This document shows, piece by piece, positions 32,931 through 41,648 of a DNA stretch of 64,000 nucleotides. The stretch comes from Verrucomicrobiaceae bacterium (GTDB lineage Bacteria > Verrucomicrobiota > Verrucomicrobiia > Verrucomicrobiales > Verrucomicrobiaceae). Location of the stretch: positions 33,135 to 97,134 of the forward strand of contig JAEUHN010000015.1 of the NCBI GenBank assembly GCA_016795365.1, in the 5' to 3' direction. Position numbers and translations under genes: made by a program. Every line of letters starts with the position of its first letter. Within the stretch, counting starts at the first letter, position 1. The notes beneath the pieces are model-generated. The model ran no database searches. It worked only from the letters and a program-made list of their open reading frames with translations, and was not told the DNA's origin.

Positions 32931-33974
32931 TCAATTGCACACCACGGCAGGCCATTTGGCCTGCTGACCGGCACCGAGCTGCGTTTTGACTTGCTCCAGG
33001 TCGGTCTGACTGGAGAACGCGGCGCTGTCGCTGCGCATCGGACTATTGAGCGCGTCGTTCTTCAGGAAGAGTGCCTGCTCGACGGGGATGAACGTGTTCG
33101 GATGCACGAAGTCGCAGACCACGCGTTGCTTGATGGCGGCTTCGGTGATGTGGCCTTCTTTGATGTAGTCGGCCATGCAGCCCAGGTCGTCGAACTTGAT
33201 GACGCGGCCTTTGTTGGTGACGATCTCCGCCCCGAAGCGCTTGTCGGCGATGGTCATCTTGCAGCCGGTGCACTCATCAAGGCCGTAGCGCATCGGCTCG
33301 GGCTTGGCATCGCAACTGGTCAGGGTGAACATGGCGACCACCATCGCGGCGGCGGTGACGCTACGTTTGGCAAAGGTGGAGGCAGTGCTCGCAGCGGACT
33401 TGCCTTTGCGGAACCACTGTTCCCACACGAGCAGCAGTCCGCACAGCGCGCCGGACACGATCATGATCCAGCCACCGATGTCGGGGCCGGAGTAGGCGGT
33501 GAAGTTGAGCAGGTTCTTGTAGCCGAGGAGCGGCGGCTGATACGACATGCCGGGCACCTGGATGGCGGCATTCGGATTGAGGTTGTGGCCATACTTGTAA
33601 CCCCAGGCATAGAAGTCGATGAGGCCCGCGAGCGCGCCGCAGCACAGCACGATGACATACATCCAGAGCCAGGTGCGGGTGCCTTTGATCGCGGCGAGAA
33701 GGCCGAACGCAATGAGTGCACCGAGCACGTAGATCATGAAACCGAACTCGGGGAACATCTCCACCTTGATCAAGGCCATGCCGATGTAGTGATTGAGGCC
33801 GTTGATGATGTCGAAGGCACCGCTGAGGTTGTTGATCCAGATCTTCATGTTCAAGCCCTCGGGATACTGCGGTGCCCAGAGCTGGATCTGCCACAGCGGC
33901 GTGAAGAACCCAGCGATCAAAGCGAGGACTGCGAAGGCGAGGACGAGGCGAGAGATGGGATGGATGCGTTGCAT
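32931..33974 (-). CDS. Membrane protein fused to NosL-like copper chaperone
   Basis: 347 aa from ATG 33974 (MQRIHPISRLVLAF). N-terminal half: about five membrane helices and the LWAPQYPEGLNMKIW and INGLNHYIGMALIKV motifs of the polytopic protein that accompanies nosZ in clade II clusters. C-terminal part (about 225 on): a helix ending FTLTSCDAKPEP, which looks like a buried lipoprotein signal, then NosL: YGLDECTGCKMTIADKRFGAE, with C-x-x-C-x-M copper ligands, and DDLGCMADYIK. The two are normally separate genes. NosL delivers Cu(I) for NosZ. Here the chaperone would be tethered by the membrane domain. Confidence 0.85.
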   Translation of the reverse strand: MQRIHPISRLVLAFAVLALIAGFFTPLWQIQLWAPQYPEGLNMKIWINNLSGAFDIINGLNHYIGMALIKVEMFPEFGFMIYVLGALIAFGLLAAIKGTRTWLWMYVIVLCCGALAGLIDFYAWGYKYGHNLNPNAAIQVPGMSYQPPLLGYKNLLNFTAYSGPDIGGWIMIVSGALCGLLLVWEQWFRKGKSAASTASTFAKRSVTAAAMVVAMFTLTSCDAKPEPMRYGLDECTGCKMTIADKRFGAEIVTNKGRVIKFDDLGCMADYIKEGHITEAAIKQRVVCDFVHPNTFIPVEQALFLKNDALNSPMRSDSAAFSSQTDLEQVKTQLGAGQQAKWPAVVCN

Positions 33975-34094
33975 GACAAATAGAGAGGGGATTCTTTTCT
34001 TCCCGGCGCTTCGCACGCTTCAGTCGTTCTCGTGCTCGAATGGCTTCGAGGACGAGCAGGAGGACGAGAACGATCTGAGCGAGCGGTTGATCCG

Positions 34095-36089
34095 CTACTT
34101 CGCGGCGGTGTCGCCGAGGCTGAATTTCACTGGCGTGGTCGAGCCCGTGGGAGATACGCGCAGGTAACCCTGCATCTCCTGGTGCAGCGCCGAGCAGAAG
34201 TCGGTGCAATAGAACGGCGTGATGCCCACACGATCCGCCGTCCACTTCAGCGTCTGCGTTTCGCCCGGCATGATGAGCAGTTCGGCAGCCTTCGAGCCTT
34301 TGATCACGAAGCCGTGCGGCACGTCCCAGTCTTGCTCCAGGTTGGTGACGTGGAAATAGACTTCGTCGCCCTGCTGCACGCCCTCGATGTTGTCCGGCGC
34401 AAAGTGCGAGCGGATCGCGGTCATGAAGACGTGGACTTGATTGCCGTTGCGTTCGACACGCGCATCCTTCTCCGACTTTGTGGCCTGCGGATGCTTGTTG
34501 TCCTCGATCTTGAAGAACTTCGTCGAGTTCGGTTCGATCAAGCTGGCAGGAATGGCCTCTGCGTAGTGCGGCTCGCCCACGGTGGGGAAGTCGAGCAGGA
34601 TCTTCATCTTGTCGCCGCTGATGTCGATGAGCTGCGCGGACTGCGTCAACTCAGGCCCGGTGGGCAGATAGCGGTCCTTCGTGATCTTGTTATACGCGAT
34701 CACATACTTGCCCCAAGGTTTCGTGGTCGGGCCGCCGGGCACGCACAGGTGACCCACCGAGTAATAGGTCGGCACGCGATCGACGACTTGCAGCGTCTTC
34801 GGATCCCACTTCACGATCTCCGATGACACGAAGAAGGAGGTGTAAGCGAAGCCTTTGTCATCGAACTCGGTGTGCAAGGGGCCAAGGCCGGGCTTCTTCA
34901 CTTCGCCGTGCAGCACGGCTTCATATTTGAGCACCGGAATGCCTTCGTAGTCGCCGTCGAAGGTCTTGTCGGCGATGGCCTTCTGCACCTTGTCGAAGGA
35001 GAACACCGGGATCACTGCCGCGAGCTTGCCGCTGCCGACGATGTATTCGCCCGTCGGATCGGTGTCGCAGCCGTGCGGCGATTTCGGGCAGGGCATAAAG
35101 TAAACGATGTCCTTCAGTTCCTTCGGATCGAGCACCGTGACTTCCGTCTCGATGGTCGAAGTGCCGGTGTGCGTGCCTTCGTCATACACGTTGTGCGCGT
35201 ATTGGGTCTTCGACTTGCGACCCTTGCCAGCCTTCGCGTATTCCTCGCACTTCTTCCAGTTCACGCAGGTGATGAGGTCCTTGTCCTTGGCGGATGCATT
35301 GACTTCCAGCAGCGTGTGCGCCTGCTCGCTGTTGTAGCAGGAGAAGAAGAACCAATCGTGTGACTTGCCCTTGCCGCCACGCGCGAGGTCCACATCGATG
35401 CCCGGCAGCATGACTTGGAAAGCCACGCTCATGCGACCGGTCTGCGGGTCGATCTTGATGAAGCTGATCGTGGATTTGAAGTTGCCCTTGTAGGTGTTGA
35501 GCGGCACATCGGGATTCGCGCCTTCATCCGCATACGGCACCGCGAAACGCGTGCCTGCCACCGCATACTCGGTGTTCTCCGTGAGGAAGGGCGACGAGTG
35601 ATTGCCCGCGCTGTTCGGCAGTTCGATGATCTCTTCCGTGCGGAAGGTCTTGAAGCTGATGCGCGCCACGCGCGGCGTGTTGTTCGAGTTCACGAACGCC
35701 CAGCGACCATCGTGCTGACCTTTCGTGACGGACAGGGTGATGTGATGGCTGTCATCCCAGGGAAGCTGGCCATGCGAGGTGTTCAGCATCGGCTTGGTCT
35801 CCTCGGTGTAGCCCCAGCCACATTCCGGGTATTGCGAGAACACCGGAATCTGGCGGAACAGACGGCCGGAGGGCAGACCATAGACGCTCACGTTGCCGCT
35901 GAAGCCACCGGAGACGATGTTGTAAAACTCATCATGCTTGCCGGGAGCGACATACACTTTCTCAGCAGCGCCGCTGGTTTGGGCAGTGGCGACGAGGTTT
36001 TTCGGTTTGCAGCCGGTGACAAACAGCGCGCTGGAAAACGCCAGGGCGCTGGCGATGGCAAATTGCATGGTGTGTTGGGTCGGTTTCAT
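34095..36089 (-). CDS. nosZ: Nitrous-oxide reductase (Sec-type, clade II)
   Basis: 664 aa from ATG 36089. Instead of a Tat signal it has a Sec lipoprotein-type signal ending FVTGC (C27), as in clade II NosZ. The beta-propeller has CuZ ligand regions DSHHITLS and SPHGCDTDP; the C-terminal cupredoxin domain carries CuA: VPHGF ... FYCTDFCSALHQEMQGY (two Cys, His, Met). It reduces N2O to N2 in the periplasm with electrons from cytochrome c. The gene starts 50 bp after the cytochrome gene. Its presence without other denitrification genes in the window suggests N2O scavenging. Confidence 0.97.
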   Translation of the reverse strand: MKPTQHTMQFAIASALAFSSALFVTGCKPKNLVATAQTSGAAEKVYVAPGKHDEFYNIVSGGFSGNVSVYGLPSGRLFRQIPVFSQYPECGWGYTEETKPMLNTSHGQLPWDDSHHITLSVTKGQHDGRWAFVNSNNTPRVARISFKTFRTEEIIELPNSAGNHSSPFLTENTEYAVAGTRFAVPYADEGANPDVPLNTYKGNFKSTISFIKIDPQTGRMSVAFQVMLPGIDVDLARGGKGKSHDWFFFSCYNSEQAHTLLEVNASAKDKDLITCVNWKKCEEYAKAGKGRKSKTQYAHNVYDEGTHTGTSTIETEVTVLDPKELKDIVYFMPCPKSPHGCDTDPTGEYIVGSGKLAAVIPVFSFDKVQKAIADKTFDGDYEGIPVLKYEAVLHGEVKKPGLGPLHTEFDDKGFAYTSFFVSSEIVKWDPKTLQVVDRVPTYYSVGHLCVPGGPTTKPWGKYVIAYNKITKDRYLPTGPELTQSAQLIDISGDKMKILLDFPTVGEPHYAEAIPASLIEPNSTKFFKIEDNKHPQATKSEKDARVERNGNQVHVFMTAIRSHFAPDNIEGVQQGDEVYFHVTNLEQDWDVPHGFVIKGSKAAELLIMPGETQTLKWTADRVGITPFYCTDFCSALHQEMQGYLRVSPTGSTTPVKFSLGDTAAK

Positions 36090-36138
36090 GGGATGGAGAG
36101 CGTTGTTGGACGCGGTTGGATGTGTTTGGGGGAAGGGG

Positions 36139-36606
36139 CTATTTTTCGCCGTCGTTGCTGCGCATGAACTCCAGGATCTTGCGCGCATCCTCGACCGCCA
36201 CGTTCTGGTTCGGCATGCGCACCAGGCAGAGTTCGAGCTGCTTCTGCGCCTCGGCGTCCTGCGAGAGCATGAAGTCGGTGTTGCAGATCATGTTCATGAT
36301 CCAGATCGGCGTGCGACGCTTCGTGACGTCCTTCCAGCCAGGGCCGACGAGCTTGGTGCCGTCGAGCCGATGGCAGGGCATGCACTTGGTATCGTATTGA
36401 GCCTTGCCGCTGGTGACCCACGCGGCATTCAGAGGATTGGTGATGTCCACTTTCTTGATCTCCGGCCCGTGGACCACTGGCGATCCGGCGATGATTTCAC
36501 CTGGGGTCGGAGCGGCCTTGGCAGCGGCATCAGCCTCTTCTTTGGAGCCACACGAGGCGAGAGTAAGACAGGCAGCGAGCAACGGGATCAGTCGATGAGA
36601 CTTCAT
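36139..36606 (-). CDS. Lipoprotein c-type cytochrome, probable electron donor to NosZ
   Basis: 155 aa with a lipoprotein signal (LLAACLTLASC). One heme-binding CMPCH motif in a class I-type cytochrome c segment, with the distal Met probably in VRMPNQNVAVEDARKILEFM. It begins the nos operon, 18-25 bp downstream of the predicted start of transcription. Clade II nos clusters often carry such small c-type cytochromes (NosC-type) that pass electrons from the quinol pool to NosZ. Confidence 0.9.
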   Translation of the reverse strand: MKSHRLIPLLAACLTLASCGSKEEADAAAKAAPTPGEIIAGSPVVHGPEIKKVDITNPLNAAWVTSGKAQYDTKCMPCHRLDGTKLVGPGWKDVTKRRTPIWIMNMICNTDFMLSQDAEAQKQLELCLVRMPNQNVAVEDARKILEFMRSNDGEK

Positions 36607-36630
36607 GGCGATGAGAGTGGTTGAGTTTCG

Positions 36631-36658
36631 ATTACAGAATTACCGTTCTGTAATTCAA
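36631..36658 (-). promoter_or_regulatory. Predicted nos promoter overlapped by inverted-repeat operator
   Basis: On the minus strand TTGAAT (36658-36653) and TGTAAT (36636-36631) are separated by 16 bp: a -35/-10 pair matching the consensus at 4 and 5 of 6 positions. A perfect inverted repeat ATTACAGAA-N6-TTCTGTAAT (36631-36654) covers the -10 box and the spacer. This is the size and symmetry of Rrf2-family operators, and the gene for an Rrf2 regulator lies divergently 150 bp away. Repression by occlusion is the natural inference. Confidence 0.65.
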
Positions 36659-36802
36659 TGATGGCGAGACGATCCCTTTGCTCAATCTTGAAAGCCCTTC
36701 CCATGCTGCCGTTGCCTGTGCGGTTTTTGTGATCCGTCGGTTCTGCCTCGTGATGATGTAGCAAACTGACAAAACCTGCGTTAAGGAGCGCGCCCCGCGA
36801 TC

Positions 36803-37255
36803 ATGCTAAAGATTGGAAAACTCGCCCAGCAAGCCATCGTCGCCGCCAGCTACCTGGCGGAGCGCTATGATGCAGCGGGCACGCGTGTCAGCGCCGCCGA
36901 GATCGCCGACGCACGCGAACTGCCGCGTCCGGTGGTCGCGAAGGTGCTGGCCCAGCTTTCCCTGCGCGGCATCACCACGGGCACTACGGGACCTACCGGC
37001 GGCTACCGGCTTGCGCGTGCGCCGAAGGACATCAGCCTCTTCGACATCGTCGAAGCTTTCGAACGCATCGACGTGCGCCCGATGTGCCCCTTTGGGCCGA
37101 ACTGGTGCGGGAACGGCGAGCCATGCCCCATGCATGACGCGATCACCGCGGCCGTGGATCATGTGACCGTTTTTTTGAAGACACAGCACTTCGGACCCTT
37201 CGTTGCGTCAGGCAAGACTAGCCGTTCACGGGCTTCCAAGAAGGCCAAGAAGTAA
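36803..37255 (+). CDS. Rrf2-family transcriptional regulator, possible nos repressor
   Basis: 150 aa. Winged-helix Rrf2 domain: LAQQAIVAASYLAE, VSAAEIADARELPRPVVAKVLAQLSLRGI and the wing GPTGGYRLARAPKDISLFDIVEAFE. Three clustered cysteines, CPFGPNWCGNGEPC (C-x6-C-x5-C), match the iron-sulfur ligand region of NsrR/IscR-type members, so a redox or NO-sensing [Fe-S] cluster is likely. Divergent from the nos operon, whose promoter carries a matching palindrome. The C-terminus is basic (SRSRASKKAKK). Confidence 0.9.
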   Translation: MLKIGKLAQQAIVAASYLAERYDAAGTRVSAAEIADARELPRPVVAKVLAQLSLRGITTGTTGPTGGYRLARAPKDISLFDIVEAFERIDVRPMCPFGPNWCGNGEPCPMHDAITAAVDHVTVFLKTQHFGPFVASGKTSRSRASKKAKK

Positions 37256-37270
37256 GCGATGTAACGCGAG

Positions 37271-38695
37271 TTACTTCTTCACCACGGTGAAGCCTTCCTT
37301 GCTGTCCTTGATCAGCCAGCCGTCGGCTTCGAGCTGTTTGCGCAACGCGTCGGCAGTCGCCCAGTCCTTGGCCGCTTTGGCGTCCCAGCGTTGCTGCGCC
37401 AGTGCTTGAATCTCGGCGGGCACGTCGGCGACGACTTCGCTCTCGGGCAGGGGAAGCGTAATGCCCATCGCTTCGAGCATGAACCAGAGTGAGAGCCAGT
37501 TCGTCTTCGCGGTGGCTGCGTCGGTCGCGGTTTGGTCGGCTTCTTTGATCTTGGAAAAGATCCCGCCCAGTGCTCCTGGCACATTGAGGTCCTTGAGCAG
37601 CGTGCTCCAGGCATCGGCGAAGATGCCAGCGGTGCCGTGCTTGAGCACTTCGTCGCGTGAAGGCGGTTGAGTCGCGCCAGCTTTTGTCCGCAGCGAGTGC
37701 TCGGTCTTGCTCAGCTTCTGCAAGGCCTGACGCGCGGAGTCGAGGCTGTGCATGGTGAAGTTCAGTGGCGCGGAGTAGTGACCGGAGATCAATACGTAGC
37801 GCACTTCGCTTGCGGTGTAGCCGCGCGCTTTGAGGTCTTCCAGCGTGTAGAGATTGCCGAGGCTCTTGCTCATCTTGCCGCCATCGACCATGAGGTGCGC
37901 AATGTGGAACCAGTGCGCGGCGAAGTGGCCGTGTGTGGAGCAGCAGCTCTGTGCGATCTCGTTCTCATGATGCGGGAAGATGAGGTCCACGCCACCGCTG
38001 TGCAGATCGAAGTCCTCGCCGAGGTATTCGAGGATCATGGCCGAGCACTCGAGGTGCCAGCCGGGCCGGCCTTCGCCCCAAGGGCTGGGCCAGAAGTTCG
38101 GGCCGTCCTCAGGCTTGCGCGCCTTCCAGAGCGCGAAGTCGGTGAGCGAGTCCTTGGTGTATTCGTCGCTGTCCGTGGCGCTTGCGGCTTCGCTGGCACC
38201 GAGGCGCAGCTCGCGATCCTCCAGGTGGCTGAGCTTGCCATAGTCCTTGAACGACGAGACGCGGAAGTAAACGCTGCCATCCGGCGCAGCGTAGGCATGG
38301 CCGCGTGCGATCAGCTTCTCGATCATCGCGATCTGATGCGGGATGTGCTTCACCGCGCTGGGCTCGATGTGCGGAGCCAGCGTATTGAGCGCGGCGCAAT
38401 CGGCGTGGAACTTCGTGGTCCAGAACTCGGTGAAGTCAGTGAGCGACTGCCCGGCCTTCTGCGAGTCGCGGATGGTTTTGTCATCCACGTCGGTGAGATT
38501 GCGCACATGCAGCGTAGGCGTGCCGCTGGCTTCCACCACGCGACGAAACACATCCTGCGCGACGAAGGTGCGGAAGTTCCCAATGTGCGCAGGACCATAC
38601 ACGGTGGGGCCGCAGCAGTAGAAGCGCAGGGTCTTGCCATCAAGCGGGCGGACTTCTTTGTCAGTGCGGGTGAGGGTGTCGTGAAGGCGGAGCAT
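37271..38695 (-). CDS. cysS: Cysteinyl-tRNA synthetase
   Basis: 474 aa, full length. Class I synthetase: HIGH-type motif [10 protein letters not shown], zinc ligands including [17 protein letters not shown] and [11 protein letters not shown], and KMSKSLGN. Cytosolic charging of tRNA-Cys. Its stop lies 16 bp from the Rrf2 gene's stop (convergent). Confidence 0.97.
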   Translation of the reverse strand: MLRLHDTLTRTDKEVRPLDGKTLRFYCCGPTVYGPAHIGNFRTFVAQDVFRRVVEASGTPTLHVRNLTDVDDKTIRDSQKAGQSLTDFTEFWTTKFHADCAALNTLAPHIEPSAVKHIPHQIAMIEKLIARGHAYAAPDGSVYFRVSSFKDYGKLSHLEDRELRLGASEAASATDSDEYTKDSLTDFALWKARKPEDGPNFWPSPWGEGRPGWHLECSAMILEYLGEDFDLHSGGVDLIFPHHENEIAQSCCSTHGHFAAHWFHIAHLMVDGGKMSKSLGNLYTLEDLKARGYTASEVRYVLISGHYSAPLNFTMHSLDSARQALQKLSKTEHSLRTKAGATQPPSRDEVLKHGTAGIFADAWSTLLKDLNVPGALGGIFSKIKEADQTATDAATAKTNWLSLWFMLEAMGITLPLPESEVVADVPAEIQALAQQRWDAKAAKDWATADALRKQLEADGWLIKDSKEGFTVVKK

Positions 38696-38825
38696 GGGAC
38701 GTGAGTTCTCGGTTCGCGGTTCTCAGTTTCCCGGTGGGGAACGAGGGGCGCGGACTATCAACGGAGTGCGGCGTGGTGCAAGTGCGGGGCTTGATGCGAT
38801 GGGCGGTCTGGGTAAGGGGCAGGGG

Positions 38826-39413
38826 ATGAAGACCGCTGTTCCTCCCAATCCTCTGCTGGCATTCCTGGCAGCGGTGATGGCTCACATTGCCTATCTGCAA
38901 GCCCCCGATGCGATTGGCCTTGTGGCGACGAGCGTGTGGTATCTGCTGGCGTTGACCGGGGTGGTCTATTTCTTCTGGTTCGTGCTCTACCTTGATCTGG
39001 GCCGGTTCGGTCATCCGGTGGCGCGTGTGATCAGCCAGGGCTTGGTCATGGTAGGACTGGTGCTGATCTTGGTGGGAGCCGGCTACTCCACCAATGTGGA
39101 GCCGACCGTGTTGAAGCTCGCAGGTGTGCTGCCGCTCGGATGGAGTTGCAGCGTGATCGTGCTGCTGAAGGAGCAGGCGCGAATGCTCGCGCAAAAAGAG
39201 GCCCATCGGCGGACCCCTCGGAAGTTGAACTGGTCGATGGGTGCGTTGGTGGTCGCGACGATTGTGCAGTTTGCGGGTGACCTCAGTGATCACGGCAAGG
39301 GAACCGGCACCGTGATCAAGTGGGGCCTTCAGCTCTGGCTCTTCCTGGGAGTGTTTGATCTCGGGCTCACGTGGTTTCGAATGATCCAGGCGCTGAGGGT
39401 GAAGAAAGATTGA
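38826..39413 (+). CDS. Hypothetical five- to six-helix membrane protein
   Basis: 195 aa from ATG 38826 (MKTAVPPNPLLAFLAAVM), preceded by GGGGCAGGGG; a longer open frame upstream overlaps the cysS leader and lacks coding character. Hydrophobic segments: about residues 9-25, 30-50, 62-80, 88-105, 130-145 and 165-185. A short acidic-basic loop (KEQARMLAQKEAHRRTPRKLN) faces the cytoplasm. No family recognised. It ends 36 bp before the TIM-barrel gene on the same strand, so the two may be co-transcribed. Confidence 0.7.
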   Translation: MKTAVPPNPLLAFLAAVMAHIAYLQAPDAIGLVATSVWYLLALTGVVYFFWFVLYLDLGRFGHPVARVISQGLVMVGLVLILVGAGYSTNVEPTVLKLAGVLPLGWSCSVIVLLKEQARMLAQKEAHRRTPRKLNWSMGALVVATIVQFAGDLSDHGKGTGTVIKWGLQLWLFLGVFDLGLTWFRMIQALRVKKD

Positions 39414-39449
39414 TTCCGAGGCGTGCTTTTGGTTGGCTCATCTTTCATC

Positions 39450-40334
39450 ATGAACACACGCCGCCAATTCTTCACCACCGCCGCGCTTGCCGTTGCCGGT
39501 TCCACCTTGTCACAGAACGTCGTCGCAGCGCCCCAGCGCCAGCTGAAGAAGGCGATCATGCTCGGCACCCTGTCGATTAAGGGAACGCTCGCCCAAAAGC
39601 TCAAGGCGGCGGCCGATGCGGGTTATGAAGGCGTGGAACCCCACGGCGGCATGAACCAGCAGGAGGTGCTGGATGCAATGGGCAGCAGCGGGCTCAAGGC
39701 TGCCAGCGTTTGCTGTCACACGCACTGGAAGCAGACACTCACGCACAATGATGAGAAGATCCGTGAAGAAGGTCTGCAAGGCGTGCTCACGACTCTCCGC
39801 GATGCGAAGGCGTATGGTGCCACGTCCATCCTCGTGGTGCCGGGAGTGGTGAACGAGGACGTGCCTTATGATGTGGCATGGGAACGCAGTGTGACTCAGA
39901 TCAAGCAGGCGGTGCCGCTAGCCAAGGAACTGGGCGTTCACATCTCAATCGAGAACGTCTGGAACAATTTCATTCTCAGCCCGATCGAGGCGGTGAAGTT
40001 CCTGGATGATGTCGGCGATCCCATCGTGGGCTGGCATTTCGACATCGGCAACGTGGGCCGCTTTGGCTGGGCGGAGCAGTGGATCAAGGTGCTGGGCAAG
40101 CGGATCAACCGCATCCACGTGAAGGAGTTCGATACCAAGAAGATGAAGGACGAAGGCCTCTACAAAGGCTTCGACTGCGATCTCACCGAGGGCACCAACA
40201 ACTGGCCTGCGATCATGAAAGCTCTCGACACCGCAGGCTACTCCGGCTGGGCCATCAGCGAGCAGCGCGGTGGCGACATCTTCAATGGTCTGACGAAGCT
40301 CACCGGAGCGATGGACAAGATCTTTGCGATGTAG
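39450..40334 (+). CDS. Exported sugar phosphate isomerase/epimerase (TIM barrel)
   Basis: 294 aa, Tat-like signal MNTRRQFFTTAALAVAG. Xylose-isomerase-like TIM barrel: AADAGYEGVEPHGG, AASVCCHTHW, LVVPGVVNED, HISIENVWNNF (metal Glu), GWHFDIGN (His/Asp), RIHVKEFD and GYSGWAISEQRGGD. A paralogue in fold of the gene at 18562 but with different loops. Periplasmic sugar isomerase or epimerase; substrate unknown. The ATG follows CATCTTTCATC. Confidence 0.85.
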   Translation: MNTRRQFFTTAALAVAGSTLSQNVVAAPQRQLKKAIMLGTLSIKGTLAQKLKAAADAGYEGVEPHGGMNQQEVLDAMGSSGLKAASVCCHTHWKQTLTHNDEKIREEGLQGVLTTLRDAKAYGATSILVVPGVVNEDVPYDVAWERSVTQIKQAVPLAKELGVHISIENVWNNFILSPIEAVKFLDDVGDPIVGWHFDIGNVGRFGWAEQWIKVLGKRINRIHVKEFDTKKMKDEGLYKGFDCDLTEGTNNWPAIMKALDTAGYSGWAISEQRGGDIFNGLTKLTGAMDKIFAM

Positions 40335-40338
40335 TCGC

Positions 40339-40971
40339 TCAGGCGTTCTTCTTGCCCGTCATTTTCAGCATCAGGAAGTAGAGCACCCCGATCACCGCGA
40401 TACCCGCGATGATGCCCAGGGACTCGTGCTTGATGGCGTGAATCATGGCTTCCGGGTCCTTCATCAGGTCCGGATTGCGCTCGGCGATGCCTTTGCCATA
40501 CCACGACAAGATCGCGCACCAGATAAAGGAGCCGATGATGGTCATGGCGCTGAACTTGCCAAACGGCATGCGCACAATGCCTGCTGGAATCGAGATGAGA
40601 TGGCGGACCACGGGCAGCAGTCGTGCAAAGAAGATGCCGCCTGCCTCATAGCGCTGCATGAAGACCTCGGCGCGCTCCAGCTTCTCCGGGCTGATGAAGA
40701 AATACTTGCCGAACTTCAGCACGAAGGGACGTCCGAGCCAGCGGCTGATCGCATAGGTGATCGCTGATCCGAGCCACGAACCAAACGTCCCCGCCAGAAT
40801 CACTCCCCACAGACTGAGCTTGCCCTGAGCTGCGAGGAAGGCAGCAGGCGGCATCACGACCTCACTGGGCACAGGGAAGATGGAACTCTCCATGGCCATG
40901 AGGATGATGACGCCGAGGTAACCCCAGTCTTGAACCCATTGAAACCAGGTGAGGATGAATTGATGAAGCAT
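40339..40971 (-). CDS. DedA family membrane protein
   Basis: 210 aa. DedA (SNARE-associated/VTT) features: PVPSEVVMPPAAFLA (about 33-47), GSWLGSAITYAISRWLGR, and the re-entrant-loop motif FFARLLPVVRHLISIPAGI, with a C-terminal helix AGIAVIGVLYFLML. DedA proteins are inner-membrane transporters or scramblases that recycle undecaprenyl phosphate or keep lipid balance. Convergent with the TIM-barrel gene (stops 4 bp apart). Confidence 0.92.
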   Translation of the reverse strand: MLHQFILTWFQWVQDWGYLGVIILMAMESSIFPVPSEVVMPPAAFLAAQGKLSLWGVILAGTFGSWLGSAITYAISRWLGRPFVLKFGKYFFISPEKLERAEVFMQRYEAGGIFFARLLPVVRHLISIPAGIVRMPFGKFSAMTIIGSFIWCAILSWYGKGIAERNPDLMKDPEAMIHAIKHESLGIIAGIAVIGVLYFLMLKMTGKKNA

Positions 40972-41007
40972 AGTGTCGTGAGAAGGAGGTGGTGATGAGG
41001 GATGCGA

Positions 41008-41610
41008 TCAAGGCAGCTGGTTCAGCCAGGCATTGAGTGCTTGATGGAGGGAGCTGTGGTTTTGCGGATCGTAGTGGTGACTTACGAATCCAAGTCGGCG
41101 GCCCGTCTCGATATTCGCAATCAAATCATCGACGTAAAAGGTCTGCGCGGGATCGAGATCGAACTTCGCCATGGCTTGCTGATACATCCCAGGCGCAGGC
41201 TTCATGGTTTTCGCCTCATGTGAGTAGATGCCACCGTCGAAGTGCTTGAAGATCGAGAATTGATCGAGCAGCCATTCCAGGTGGGGAGCATTGGTGTTGG
41301 AAAGCAGGTAGGCCGGGAGCTTGCGTGGCAGGGTGGCGAGTGTGAGCGCCATGGGCTCGTTCAAAGCAAAGATGTCGCACCACATGTGCCGGAATTCTTC
41401 CTTCGTGCCCTGGAAGTCGATCACATCCATCGAACGAAACATGAACTCATCGGCCGGCATCTCACCGGATTCGAAAGGAACCTTGAGCGGAGCAATGGCG
41501 TCGAAGATCTGCTGCTGACTCATGGAACTGCGCTCAGCCATGCGGGTGGCGCTGCGGCTGAAATCGAAGGTGACGAGCACATTGCCAATGTCGAATAAGA
41601 GGGCGGGCAC
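41008..41610 (-). CDS. HAD-family phosphatase (YihX-like)
   Basis: 200 aa from GTG 41610, giving VPALLFDIGNVLVTFDFS; the open frame runs 100 codons further upstream but there it overlaps the glycosyltransferase gene and has no family sequence. HAD motif I is FDIGNVL (Asp nucleophile), motif II YLLSNTNAPH (S-N-T), motif III K at EAKTMKPAPGMY, motif IV FYVDDLIANI. The cap is of the small helical type as in glucose-1-phosphatase YihX. The GTG is preceded by the TTCACACTTCATCCTTCATC-type leader repeat. Lies 37 bp downstream of the glycosyltransferase stop, likely same transcript. Confidence 0.85.
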   Translation of the reverse strand: MPALLFDIGNVLVTFDFSRSATRMAERSSMSQQQIFDAIAPLKVPFESGEMPADEFMFRSMDVIDFQGTKEEFRHMWCDIFALNEPMALTLATLPRKLPAYLLSNTNAPHLEWLLDQFSIFKHFDGGIYSHEAKTMKPAPGMYQQAMAKFDLDPAQTFYVDDLIANIETGRRLGFVSHHYDPQNHSSLHQALNAWLNQLP

Positions 41611-41620
41611 GAGAGAAAAA

Positions 41621-41648
41621 GATGAAGGATGAAGTGTGAAGGAGGAAT
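41621..41648. repeat. TTCAT-type leader repeat
   Basis: GATGAAGGATGAAGTGTGAAGGAGGAAT on the plus strand; on the minus strand it reads ATTCCTCCTTCACACTTCATC and so on, directly before the HAD gene's GTG. Related to the repeats at 19537, 59332, 59500 and 63511. Confidence 0.7.

Noticed and set aside
37203..37255. Rrf2 C-terminal basic tail as a frameshift artefact
   Set aside because: The frame ends in a normal stop 16 bp from the cysS stop, and basic tails are common in this family.
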